From DASYPQ01 sp046155895 (GTDB lineage Bacteria > Planctomycetota > UBA1135 > GCA-002686595), in the NCBI GenBank assembly GCA_046155895.1, contig JBJXFB010000090.1, positions 1 through 64,000 of the forward strand: a stretch of DNA of 64,000 nucleotides. The letters run 5' to 3'. The position numbers were made by a program, and so were the translations under genes. The stretch's first letter is position 1, and the number at the start of each line of letters is the position of its first letter. This document shows, in pieces, positions 8,219 to 16,169 of this stretch. The notes below the pieces were generated by a model. It was not told the origin of the DNA, did not search any database, and saw only the letters and a list, made by a program, of their open reading frames with translations.

Positions 8219-8530
8219 GGGAAACCTCACAGACTCCCCGTGCTTACGGATCGAGCAGGAAGCTAGTGCTGGACTCTCGAGGTGAGGCGAGCCAGCGCGC
8301 GCGCAGAAGGGGAGGACCTGCGCGCGATCGAAGGACTTGGGGGACGAAGCTGCGGAGAGCGCTGATGGAAGCACCCTGGAGAACGATCGAGCGTTCGTTC
8401 ATTCCCAGCTCCTGACCCCGGTGAACCCACCGGGAGCTGGATTCCACCACCGGGCGCCGGAACTCACAAGGCGCCCCCCCTTCCCAATCTCGGGATTCCC
8501 TGCCTGCCGTGTATCGTGGGGCCCGCTCGC
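8219..8530. other. 312-bp divergent intergenic region
   Basis: It separates the CPC-domain gene (minus) from the MMPL exporter gene (plus). It holds the ribosome-binding site of the former (GAGG about 8 nt before its ATG), a nested inverted repeat at 8405-8440, and a TATCGT box at 8512-8517 before the exporter start. I see no small ORF or RNA that I can support. Confidence 0.6.
8405..8440. promoter_or_regulatory. Nested inverted repeat, possible operator
   Basis: Outer arms CCAGCTCC (8405-8412) and GGAGCTGG (8433-8440) enclose inner arms CCCGGTG (8417-8423) and CACCGGG (8428-8434), which overlap the outer right arm by 2 bp. The two pairings are therefore alternatives. Its place between two divergent genes suggests a regulator site. 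It could also be a switchable RNA hairpin. Confidence 0.35.
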
Positions 8531-11110
8531 ATGCAGCAACCCCACGCTTGGGCTCTCGCAAGACCGGGCCTGACGCTCGCCGTCTGGGTCACCCTCATCG
8601 GGGCGCTCTCCCCGGGACTCGCGAGACTGACGCTGAGGACCGACGGTCTCGCCCTCGTTCCATCCGAGGCCCCCGAGCTTCGCCTCGACCGCTCCATCCG
8701 GGAGGAATTCGGGGTCGAGGACCAGATCGCCGTCGTGGTCGAGAGCGACGACCCGCGCGGGATCTACGCTCCGGACACTCTCGGGCTCATCGCGCGGCTC
8801 ACCTCCGAGCTGGCGGCCATCCCCTCCGTCCGACCCGAGGACGTGGTGAGCCTCGCCACCGAGCCGGGCGATCACGTGCGTCCGGGAACCCTGGAGTTCC
8901 AGGCCTGGCTCGATCCCCTTCCAGCGACCGAGAAGGAGCTGGCGAGCCTGCGCGCCGGGCTCGAACGCGCCGAGATCTACCACGGCACGCTCGTCTCGCT
9001 GGATTCTCCTCCCAGCGCGGCGGCGATCCTCGTGGGGGTGCGCGAGGAGCAGGACCGCGGCGAGCTGCATCGAACGATCCGCGACCTGGTCGGCTCGCAA
9101 TCGATCGAGGGCCACCGCCTCCTGATCGTCGGCGCTCCGGTGGTCGAGTCCCAAATGGGGACGCAGCTCCTCGGCGATCTCTGCGTGATCGTTCCGGTCG
9201 CGTTCCTCCTGATGGGGGCGATCCTGTTCGTGTTCCTCCGCCGCTTCCTGTTCGTCGCCCTGCCCCTCCTCGGAGTCGGGGCGTGCATCGTCCTCACGTT
9301 CGAGCTGATGGGCTGGTTCGGCGTCCCGATCTATCTGACCTGCCTCGTCATGCCGGTGGTCCTCACCGCGATCGGGGTCGCGGCCTCGCTCCACGTGCTC
9401 GACCGATACCAGTTCCATGGAGGATCGCTCCAGGCAACCCTGCGCGAGCTCGCGCGGCCGGTCGTGTTCACTTCGATCACGACGGCGGTCGGATTCCTGT
9501 CCTTCGCCCTCTCCCCCGTCGTCGCCGTACAGGCTTTCGGGGTCTTCACCGCCGTCGGCACGCTCCTGCTGCTGCTGTGGTCGTTGACCGCGCTGCCCGC
9601 CTGCCTCGCGCTGGCGGACCGTGCGCAGGAAGCGCCGATCCCGACTCGAGGATCCGCCCTACGCGACCGGATCGCCGCTGGACTCACCGCCCGGGTACCC
9701 GCGCTGCGCAAGTCGCGCAAGCTGGTCCTGACCGGGTTCTCGGCCCTGATCCTGCTCGCGGCATTCGCGGCCTCGAGAGTCAGGATCGAGGACAGCTGGA
9801 CCCAGGGCTTCCCGCGATCGAGCGAGATCCTGCGCGCGACCGAGCGCGTCGACCAGCTCTTCGGCGGGACACACCTTTTGCGCCTGCGCCTGGTCGGAGA
9901 AGTCGTCCGCCGTCAGGGAACCTCGAGTCGCGCTGCCTTCGACGGCGTGAGCATGCTGATCCCCGGCATCGTCGCGGATCCTCCCCGGCAACTGATCCAC
10001 CACCGGGTGGAGGTCCGACCCGCGCCCGGAACCGCCCAGGGCGCCCTCGACTACGCGCAGGATCTGATCGTCACGGAGGCCACGGTCGAGGGAGGAGACA
10101 CGCGGCTCTTCCTCACCAACCTCAATCTCCCGATGGCCGCGGTCAAGGACCTTCTGCCGGCCAACGTCCCAGACTTCTCCTTCGTCCTCGATGGCAAGGA
10201 TCGCCTCCGGCAGCTCGCGCTGCTGGGGGAGATCCGCGAACTCGAGGCGTTCCTCGGGCGGCAAACCCGAGGCGGCGTGGGAGCGGTGATCGGACCCTGG
10301 TCGCAGCTCGTCGCCCTGAATCGGACGGTCGGAGGGGGTCACGAGAACGCTCCCGAGTTCCTCGCGACGCGCGACGGACTCGCGCACGCCTTCCAGCTGT
10401 ACGTGCGGGCGCGCGGAGAGCGGCGCCTGCGCGAGATCTACTCGCCCGCCTTCGACCGCGCCCTCGTCACGGTCCTGGTGCGGGATCCGAGCTACGCGAA
10501 GGTCGCCGGGCTGCTGGAGGAGATCCGCGCGTACGAGCGGGAGCATCTCGCCCCGATCGGGATCGCGCTGGAGATCGGAGGGGACATCGCCGTCTCCCAA
10601 TCGATGATCGGAGGGATCGTGAGCACGCAGGCGCTCTCGCTGATCGCCTCCGTGCTCACGGTGTTCGTCCTGGCGGCGCTGCTGACGAGATCGATCCTCG
10701 GCGGCCTCGTCTGCGTCGTCCCGTGCGGGGTGGCCGTCCTCCTCGTCTTCGGGTTCATGGGCGCATTCTCGATCCCCCTCGGGATCGCGACGAGCATGTT
10801 CGCGGCGATCGCGATCGGGGTAGGAGACGACTACGCGATCCACATGTGGGAGAGCGCCCGGACCAAGACGCCCGAGGAGGCCGTTTCGGCCGTCGGTCCA
10901 GCGATCGTGATCGACGCGCTGGCGGTCGGGACCGGCTTCGGCCTCCTGGTCCTGTCCCAGGTGCCCACGAATGCGCGGCTCGGCGCGCTGCTTGCGATCG
11001 CGATCGCGGCCTGCCTGGTGGCGACGCTCGTCCTGCTGCCCCTGATCTTCCGCCGGACGCCTCGAGTGCGGCCGGAATTCGCCGGGAACAGGTCCTCCCC
11101 GGAGCGGTAG
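8531..11110 (+). CDS. MMPL/RND-family transporter
   Basis: About 859 residues with the duplicated RND layout. There is TM1, a large periplasmic loop, then TM2-6 (from the VIVPVAFLLMGAILFVFLRR region near residue 210). A second half follows with TM7 near residue 400, another large loop, and TM8-12 near 700-850 (GIATSMFAAIAIGVGDDYAIHMWE). The Gly-Asp-Asp in TM10 is where MMPL proton-relay residues sit. Such proteins export lipids, hopanoids or hydrophobic products, and the substrate here cannot be read. It is the first exporter downstream of the enediyne-like cassette, but a terminator and an opposing gene lie between them. GTG at 8516 is an alternative start. Confidence 0.85.
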   Translation: MQQPHAWALARPGLTLAVWVTLIGALSPGLARLTLRTDGLALVPSEAPELRLDRSIREEFGVEDQIAVVVESDDPRGIYAPDTLGLIARLTSELAAIPSVRPEDVVSLATEPGDHVRPGTLEFQAWLDPLPATEKELASLRAGLERAEIYHGTLVSLDSPPSAAAILVGVREEQDRGELHRTIRDLVGSQSIEGHRLLIVGAPVVESQMGTQLLGDLCVIVPVAFLLMGAILFVFLRRFLFVALPLLGVGACIVLTFELMGWFGVPIYLTCLVMPVVLTAIGVAASLHVLDRYQFHGGSLQATLRELARPVVFTSITTAVGFLSFALSPVVAVQAFGVFTAVGTLLLLLWSLTALPACLALADRAQEAPIPTRGSALRDRIAAGLTARVPALRKSRKLVLTGFSALILLAAFAASRVRIEDSWTQGFPRSSEILRATERVDQLFGGTHLLRLRLVGEVVRRQGTSSRAAFDGVSMLIPGIVADPPRQLIHHRVEVRPAPGTAQGALDYAQDLIVTEATVEGGDTRLFLTNLNLPMAAVKDLLPANVPDFSFVLDGKDRLRQLALLGEIRELEAFLGRQTRGGVGAVIGPWSQLVALNRTVGGGHENAPEFLATRDGLAHAFQLYVRARGERRLREIYSPAFDRALVTVLVRDPSYAKVAGLLEEIRAYEREHLAPIGIALEIGGDIAVSQSMIGGIVSTQALSLIASVLTVFVLAALLTRSILGGLVCVVPCGVAVLLVFGFMGAFSIPLGIATSMFAAIAIGVGDDYAIHMWESARTKTPEEAVSAVGPAIVIDALAVGTGFGLLVLSQVPTNARLGALLAIAIAACLVATLVLLPLIFRRTPRVRPEFAGNRSSPER

Positions 11111-11193
11111 CACGATCCGTGGAAAAAGGGATCGACAGGCGCCCCGCCCCCTCGTCCATCCCCCCGCCGACGCCGGCTCGCGGAGCCGCCGCC

Positions 11194-11802
11194 ATGGCTC
11201 GAACCCTGGACGAGATGCGCGAGGCTGGCCCCGTGGTCGCCCCCGAGTCGGACTTCGTGCGCCGTGCCCGGGAGGGAGACCTCGCGGCCTTCGACGCGCT
11301 CGTGCGGGCCCACTTCAAGCGCGTGTACAGCTTCACCCACAGATTGGTCGGCAGCCACGAGGACGCCGAGGATCTCGCGCAGGAGTGCTTCGTCCGCGCG
11401 TGGCGCGCGCTGCCGCACTACCGCGAGGAGGCGGCCTTCGGGACCTGGATCTGTCGCATCGCGCTCCACCTCGCGCAGGACCACCGGCGCGCGGGGGCTC
11501 GAAGGGCGATCGCGATCCCGATGGAGCACGGGGAGCGGCCTTCCTCGGAAGCCACTCCCGCCGAGTCGCTCACGCGCGCGGAGCTCTCGCAGGAGGTCGC
11601 GCGCGCTCTCGATGGCCTTCCGCCGCGCCTGCGGGCTGCCCTCGTCCTGCGCACGATCGAAGGCCGCGAGTACGACGAGGTCGCCGAGATCACGGGCGTG
11701 AAGTCCGCGACGGCGCGCACGCACGTCATGCAGGCGCGCAGGCTCCTCCAGCGCGCGCTCGCGCCGTGGCTCTCGCGCGAACGCGAGGAGGGATCGCGAT
11801 GA
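11194..11802 (+). CDS. ECF RNA polymerase sigma factor
   Basis: 202 residues. Sigma region 2 spans about 25-95 (AFDALVRAHFKRVYSFTHRL, then DAEDLAQECFVRAWRALP) and region 4 about 135-190 (LPPRLRAALVLRTIEG, then YDEVAEITGVKSATARTHVM). It lacks regions 1 and 3, as expected for ECF factors. The ATG overlaps nothing upstream, and an in-frame GTG at 11119 is a longer option. The stop overlaps the next ATG (ATGA) of its predicted anti-sigma factor, so the two are co-translated. It lies 83 bp behind the exporter on the same strand, so read-through is possible. Confidence 0.9.
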   Translation: MARTLDEMREAGPVVAPESDFVRRAREGDLAAFDALVRAHFKRVYSFTHRLVGSHEDAEDLAQECFVRAWRALPHYREEAAFGTWICRIALHLAQDHRRAGARRAIAIPMEHGERPSSEATPAESLTRAELSQEVARALDGLPPRLRAALVLRTIEGREYDEVAEITGVKSATARTHVMQARRLLQRALAPWLSREREEGSR

Positions 11803-13562
11803 TGACCTGCCGCGAAGCGCGCTCGCGCATCCTGCCCGCGATCGACGGATCGATGCGCATCGAGCGCGTCTTCGAGCTCGAGGAACACGTTCGCGGCTGC
11901 GACGATTGCCGCGCGCGGTACGAGGAAGCGCGGGAGCTCGATGCGGCCCTCGCCCGCCTCCCGGAGCCTCCCGCCGACCGCATCGAGATCGAACGCGCCG
12001 TGGCGGGCATCCGCGGGAGGATCGAGCGCGAGATCGCGCCGGTCCGGAGCCTCCCGCCACGCCGGCGGGTTTCCTGGTGGGTTCCGATCGGCATCGGCGC
12101 GCTGGCGGCGGCGGCTCTGCTCGTCTTCCTCTTGAGGACGAGTCCGAACGAGGAAGCGCGCGCCCCCGAAGTCGTCGTGGAGCCGATTCCCCCTCCCCCG
12201 GCGCCCACCGTCCCGCCGCCTACCGCCCCGGAGATTCTCGATCTCGCGCGCCTGGAGCGTGCGCGTGACGAGGTGCGCTGCCTGCTCGCGAGCGATCCCT
12301 CGCCTGCACACGAGTTCGCTCGTCGCTTCGATGACGGCGCGCGCGAGCTCTACCGCACCGGCTGGCCGGTCCTGCGACTCGTCGAGGACAATCTCGCCGA
12401 TCCCGATCCGCTCGTCGCGCGCGCTGCAGCGCGCTATCTCGGCCTCCGCGGCGATCGGCTCGCCATGCACGCGCTCGAGAATTCGCTCGCGAACCCGACG
12501 ACATGCTTCGAGGCCGCCCTCGCCCTGTGCGACGCCGGCGACGCGGGCCTCGACGGCCTCGTCGCTGCCCTGCGCGAGCCGCGCGCGAGCGCTCTCGTCG
12601 TCGAGCGGCTCGCCGAGCGGCGAGACGAGGGCTCCGCGCGCCTCCTCGATGGCGCCGCGCGCGACGCCGCGCGCCTGCGCGATGCCCGCGGCGGGAGCGC
12701 CCGTCTGCTCGCGGTGATCGACGCGCTCGCGCGAATCGGGCCGGCCGGCGTGCCCGCGCTCCTCCGCATGGGTTCCGACGGGACGCTGACGCGCGCCGAG
12801 GTCGTCGACGCGCTCGCGCGGACCGACGGAGCAGCCGACGCCGTCGCCGACCTCGTGGTGACGCGCCCGCGCGGCATCGACGGCGACCTCGCGCTCACCG
12901 CGATCGCAGCGCTGCAGCCCCCGCGCGCGCTGTCTCTCCTCGAGCGGCGCTGCCTCGAGGAGCGCGAGCAGCGGCCGCAGGCTCTCGCGACGATCGCGCG
13001 CTACGGCGGGCAGCCCGGCCTCGAGATCCTCGTGCGTCTCGCCGCATCCGGCCGCATCCCGCGCGCCGAAATCGAGTCGCCGATCCTCGAGACGCTCGCG
13101 GGCGAGCGCTACGCGGGCCGCGCCGTCGTCCTCGACGCCGATCGCGAGGGCCGCCGCGGCGAGATCGCGGCCTTCCAGCGGATCCTCTCGGACTCCCCGG
13201 GAAGGGACGGCGCGCCCGCGCTCGTCGCGCTCGGGGGATCGAGGCTCCTGCCCGCCTCCGACAGGCGCTGGTGCGTGCTCCTCGCCGGCGAGACCGGGGT
13301 CGCCTCGGACGCGGACCTCGTCTTCGACCTCTTCGAGCGCGTCCGCCCCTCCGAGAAGGACGTCCGTGCCGCCTGCCTGATCGCGATCCGAGCCCTCGCG
13401 GGCGTCGAGGGACTCCAGCGCTTCCTGGAATCACTCCCGCCCCGCGTCGCCGAACGCGTCCTCGCCCTGCTCGCCGCGAGCGAGGCGAAGGAACGCCCCG
13501 CGTCCACCGTGTCCCGACTGTCGCGCGAGCTCGAGGACGCCCTCGCGCCGCTCGCACCCTGA
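11799..13562 (+). CDS. Zinc-finger anti-sigma factor with large HEAT-repeat outer domain
   Basis: 587 residues. The first about 50 residues form an anti-sigma zinc-finger (zf-HC2) domain with HVRGCDDC, the H-x3-C-x2-C zinc site. A single TM helix (WVPIGIGALAAAALLVFLL) lies near residue 90, followed by a Pro-rich linker (PIPPPPAPTVPPPTAP). The C-terminal about 430 residues consist of weak HEAT-like helical repeats. Expected role: hold the upstream sigma factor at the membrane and release it on an external signal. The ATGA overlap with the sigma gene and a GAGGAGG-like ribosome-binding site support the start. The large helical outer domain is unusual for a zf-HC2 anti-sigma factor and could be the sensor. 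Confidence 0.78.
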   Translation: MMTCREARSRILPAIDGSMRIERVFELEEHVRGCDDCRARYEEARELDAALARLPEPPADRIEIERAVAGIRGRIEREIAPVRSLPPRRRVSWWVPIGIGALAAAALLVFLLRTSPNEEARAPEVVVEPIPPPPAPTVPPPTAPEILDLARLERARDEVRCLLASDPSPAHEFARRFDDGARELYRTGWPVLRLVEDNLADPDPLVARAAARYLGLRGDRLAMHALENSLANPTTCFEAALALCDAGDAGLDGLVAALREPRASALVVERLAERRDEGSARLLDGAARDAARLRDARGGSARLLAVIDALARIGPAGVPALLRMGSDGTLTRAEVVDALARTDGAADAVADLVVTRPRGIDGDLALTAIAALQPPRALSLLERRCLEEREQRPQALATIARYGGQPGLEILVRLAASGRIPRAEIESPILETLAGERYAGRAVVLDADREGRRGEIAAFQRILSDSPGRDGAPALVALGGSRLLPASDRRWCVLLAGETGVASDADLVFDLFERVRPSEKDVRAACLIAIRALAGVEGLQRFLESLPPRVAERVLALLAASEAKERPASTVSRLSRELEDALAPLAP

Positions 13563-13579
13563 AACCGCCGAGGAATCCC

Positions 13580-15388
13580 ATGCTGCTGCCGACGATCCTG
13601 ACGTTCTTCCTCCCCTTCCACGCCGGCGATGGAACGCAGCGCTCCACGGAGCCCAGCGTCCTCGAGGTGTACGACCTCACGACCGCGCTCCCCGGCGCGA
13701 TGCACCCGGGGACGATCGAGACGCTGCTGCCGTACCTCGGCGGGAACGACCGCTCGGGCGAAGAGGAGGAAGGCGCTATGGGCGGCGCTGACGTCGTGAT
13801 CGACCTCCTGCGCGCCCTCAACGGCGACGAATTCGACTACGAAGGCCGTTCGATCCACATGGAGTCGAGCGGGCGGCTGATCGTCCAGGCGCCGCCCTCG
13901 CTGCAGGCCCGGACGAAGGCCCTGCTCTCGTTCCTCGAGAGCGTGTTCGGCGCGAGCCTCGAGCTCCGGATCGACGCCGTCGAGCTGGCCGAAGGACAAG
14001 CGGAGACGATCCCGGCGCTCCTCGCGCCGGCGGATGCCGACAAGCTCATCGCGCGCGGCGGCGGGAGCGGCGTCCGCAGCTGGCGCCTGCGGGTGAGCGC
14101 CGGCGACACCGCGATGATGGACCTCTCGCGCGTCACGAGCATGGTCACCGACTACGACATCGAGATCGCTCAGGCGACGGCGATCGCCGATCCGATCGTC
14201 CACGACGTCGCGGTGGGCCTGCGCTTGTTCGCGCGCGCGTCGCCGTCGGCGGGCGGCACCTGGCTTTCCCTGATCTTGCGCCGCGGTGATCCGCTCGGCG
14301 AGGTCGTCGACCGGCGGGTCCCCATAGCCGCTCACGTGACGACGCAGGAGCGGATCAACGGTCTGGAGGTTTCGACGTCGTACCAGACCGTCGAGGTCCT
14401 GAACCGCTCCCTCGCGATCGACACCTACCTGCCCGAGAGCCGGGTGCTGGCGATCCAGTCCTCGTTCCTCGCGGGCAACAGGCGCGGCGAGATCCTCCTC
14501 GTGAGGCGCGCGTCGGGCTCGCTGCCGATCTTCAAGCAGATCGCGCTGGATAAAACGGGCGAGAGCGCGGGAGGCAAGCTGCTCTACCTGAACGCGGAGT
14601 CGATCGTGCCGCCGCGGATCGCCCTCGACCACGCCGCGATCCCCTCGGCCGCCATGCCGAGCGTCTGGCGTATGTCGAGATTCCGGGAAGGGAACCGCGA
14701 GTTCGGGATCTGGGCCGGCTTCGCGGCCGAGCCGAACGACGTGCTCCGCGACCTGCTCGGCGGGAACGACGAGGACCTCGAGATCCGGAACGTGGGCCCA
14801 TGCCTCCTGCTGACGCGGCATGCCAGATCGAAGCGCCCGGACACGCCGATCCTGCCGGCGCGGGATGCGTCGGGGCCGGACATCCTCGAGCGCTACGCTC
14901 CGCCCGCGCGCCTCGCGCAGGTGTCCATCACACTCCGGCGTTCGGGAACGACCGCGCCCGTCGCGCGCTGCTCGATGCCGATCCGGTTCGGAGAGAGCGG
15001 CTGCATGGTGCTCGCGACGGAGGCGATCGAGGTGGCCGACTGGGACGTCGAGGTGGCGCAGGCCGCAAGCGTCGCCGATTCGCAGATGCGGATCGCTTTC
15101 GACGGGATCGCGGTGCGGGCGCGGCCGACGATGTCGCTCTCCGGAGATCTCGTCGTGGACGTCGGCGCGCGCGCGCACGTGCGCCGCGGCAAGTCGCGCG
15201 AGTTCGAGCTGGGTGTGCCGAGCCTGGGGACGATCGACCAGTCGACGCACGATCAGCTCTTCGCGCGGGAGAACCTGGTGTTCGGGAAGGCGGAGGGCGC
15301 GCCGAAGCGCTTCGTGTTGGGCGACGCGGCGGAGGGATCGACCTCGGGATCGCTCTCCTTCGAGATCGAGGCCGTGGAGCTGAAGTAG
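13580..15388 (+). CDS. Secreted protein with secretin-N-like domain, unknown function
   Basis: 602 residues with a short signal peptide (LLPTILTFFLPFHAGDG). At about 27-120 it has a vYDLttaL start and the pattern SGRLIVQAPPSLQARTKALL, similar to the short N-terminal secretin-like domain found in planctomycete proteins. The rest is two similar mixed alpha/beta halves. Each half contains a VADPIV/VADSQM segment and a closing domain with conserved acidic and Gly residues. It follows the anti-sigma gene by 17 bp, so it is probably the third gene of the sigma operon and may be its target or sensor partner. No enzyme motif is visible. Confidence 0.6.
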   Translation: MLLPTILTFFLPFHAGDGTQRSTEPSVLEVYDLTTALPGAMHPGTIETLLPYLGGNDRSGEEEEGAMGGADVVIDLLRALNGDEFDYEGRSIHMESSGRLIVQAPPSLQARTKALLSFLESVFGASLELRIDAVELAEGQAETIPALLAPADADKLIARGGGSGVRSWRLRVSAGDTAMMDLSRVTSMVTDYDIEIAQATAIADPIVHDVAVGLRLFARASPSAGGTWLSLILRRGDPLGEVVDRRVPIAAHVTTQERINGLEVSTSYQTVEVLNRSLAIDTYLPESRVLAIQSSFLAGNRRGEILLVRRASGSLPIFKQIALDKTGESAGGKLLYLNAESIVPPRIALDHAAIPSAAMPSVWRMSRFREGNREFGIWAGFAAEPNDVLRDLLGGNDEDLEIRNVGPCLLLTRHARSKRPDTPILPARDASGPDILERYAPPARLAQVSITLRRSGTTAPVARCSMPIRFGESGCMVLATEAIEVADWDVEVAQAASVADSQMRIAFDGIAVRARPTMSLSGDLVVDVGARAHVRRGKSREFELGVPSLGTIDQSTHDQLFARENLVFGKAEGAPKRFVLGDAAEGSTSGSLSFEIEAVELK

Positions 15389-15397
15389 GCGATCCCC

Positions 15398-16165
15398 GTG
15401 CGCATGCCCGTGATCTTCGCGGCGCACGGTGCGCCGATCCTCCTCGACGACGAGGCTTGGATGAGCGAGCTGGCCTCGTGGGCGCGCGCCATGCCGAAGC
15501 CGAAGAGCGTCCTGATGATCTCGGCTCACTGGGAGAAGCGCCCCACGAGCCTCGGCGCCGTGCGCACGGTACCGCTCGTGTACGACTTCCACGGCTTTCC
15601 CGAGCGCTACTACCAGACGCAGTATCCAGCTCCTGGAGCGCCGGAGCTCGCCGCGCGCGTGCGCGACATGCTCCGGCAAGGAGACATGGGCGTCGCGGAG
15701 GATCCGGATCGCGGGCTGGACCATGGGGCCTATGTCCCGCTCGTCGCGATGTATCCCGCAGCGGATGTGCCGGTCTTGCAGGTCTCGCTGCCCGCGCTCG
15801 ACGCCGAGGAGCTCTTCGTGCTCGGCCGCGCCCTCGCGCCGTTGCGCGACGAGGGAGTCCTCGTGTTCGGCAGCGGTTTCCTGACCCACAACATGCGCTA
15901 CGCCTTCAAGCCCGGCACGCCGGCGTGGGCGAAGGAGTTCGACGCCTGGGCCACGGAGTCGCTTGTCCGCCACGACGTCGACGCGCTTAAGGACTTCCAG
16001 GAGCGCGCTCCGGCCGCGTCGACGGCGCTGCCAACATGGGAGCACTATGCGCCCGTGCTCGTCGCCGCGGGAGCAGCGGCCGAGGACCGCCCGCGAGTCA
16101 CGTTCCCGATCACCGGCTGGTGGATGGATGGGGCCTTCACCAAGCGGTCAGTGCAGTTCGGCTGA
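15398..16165 (+). CDS. LigB/DODA-type extradiol ring-cleavage dioxygenase
   Basis: About 255 residues. It has the conserved metal-site segments of the class III extradiol dioxygenase family that includes YgiD and plant DOPA dioxygenase: AAHGAP near residue 10, ISAHWE near 47, LDHGAYVPL near 109 and FLTHNMR near 168. These supply the histidine ligands for zinc or iron. The expected reaction is 4,5-cleavage of a catechol such as L-DOPA; the natural substrate is unknown. The GTG start has AGG at normal spacing, and the ATG two codons on is an alternative. It is 9 bp after the sigma operon, and its stop is 4 bp from a convergent gene. Confidence 0.82.
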   Translation: MRMPVIFAAHGAPILLDDEAWMSELASWARAMPKPKSVLMISAHWEKRPTSLGAVRTVPLVYDFHGFPERYYQTQYPAPGAPELAARVRDMLRQGDMGVAEDPDRGLDHGAYVPLVAMYPAADVPVLQVSLPALDAEELFVLGRALAPLRDEGVLVFGSGFLTHNMRYAFKPGTPAWAKEFDAWATESLVRHDVDALKDFQERAPAASTALPTWEHYAPVLVAAGAAAEDRPRVTFPITGWWMDGAFTKRSVQFG

Positions 16166-16169
16166 AGCG

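Noticed and set aside
2352..11110. A complete enediyne biosynthetic cluster
   Set aside because: No PKS, phosphopantetheinyl transferase, oxidoreductases or self-resistance protein is present in the window; only the accessory cassette is supported.
12503..13579. A long in-frame extension upstream of the secreted protein at 13,580
   Set aside because: It covers the anti-sigma gene in another frame and is Arg/Ala/Pro-rich without domains. The ATG at 13,580 begins with a signal peptide.
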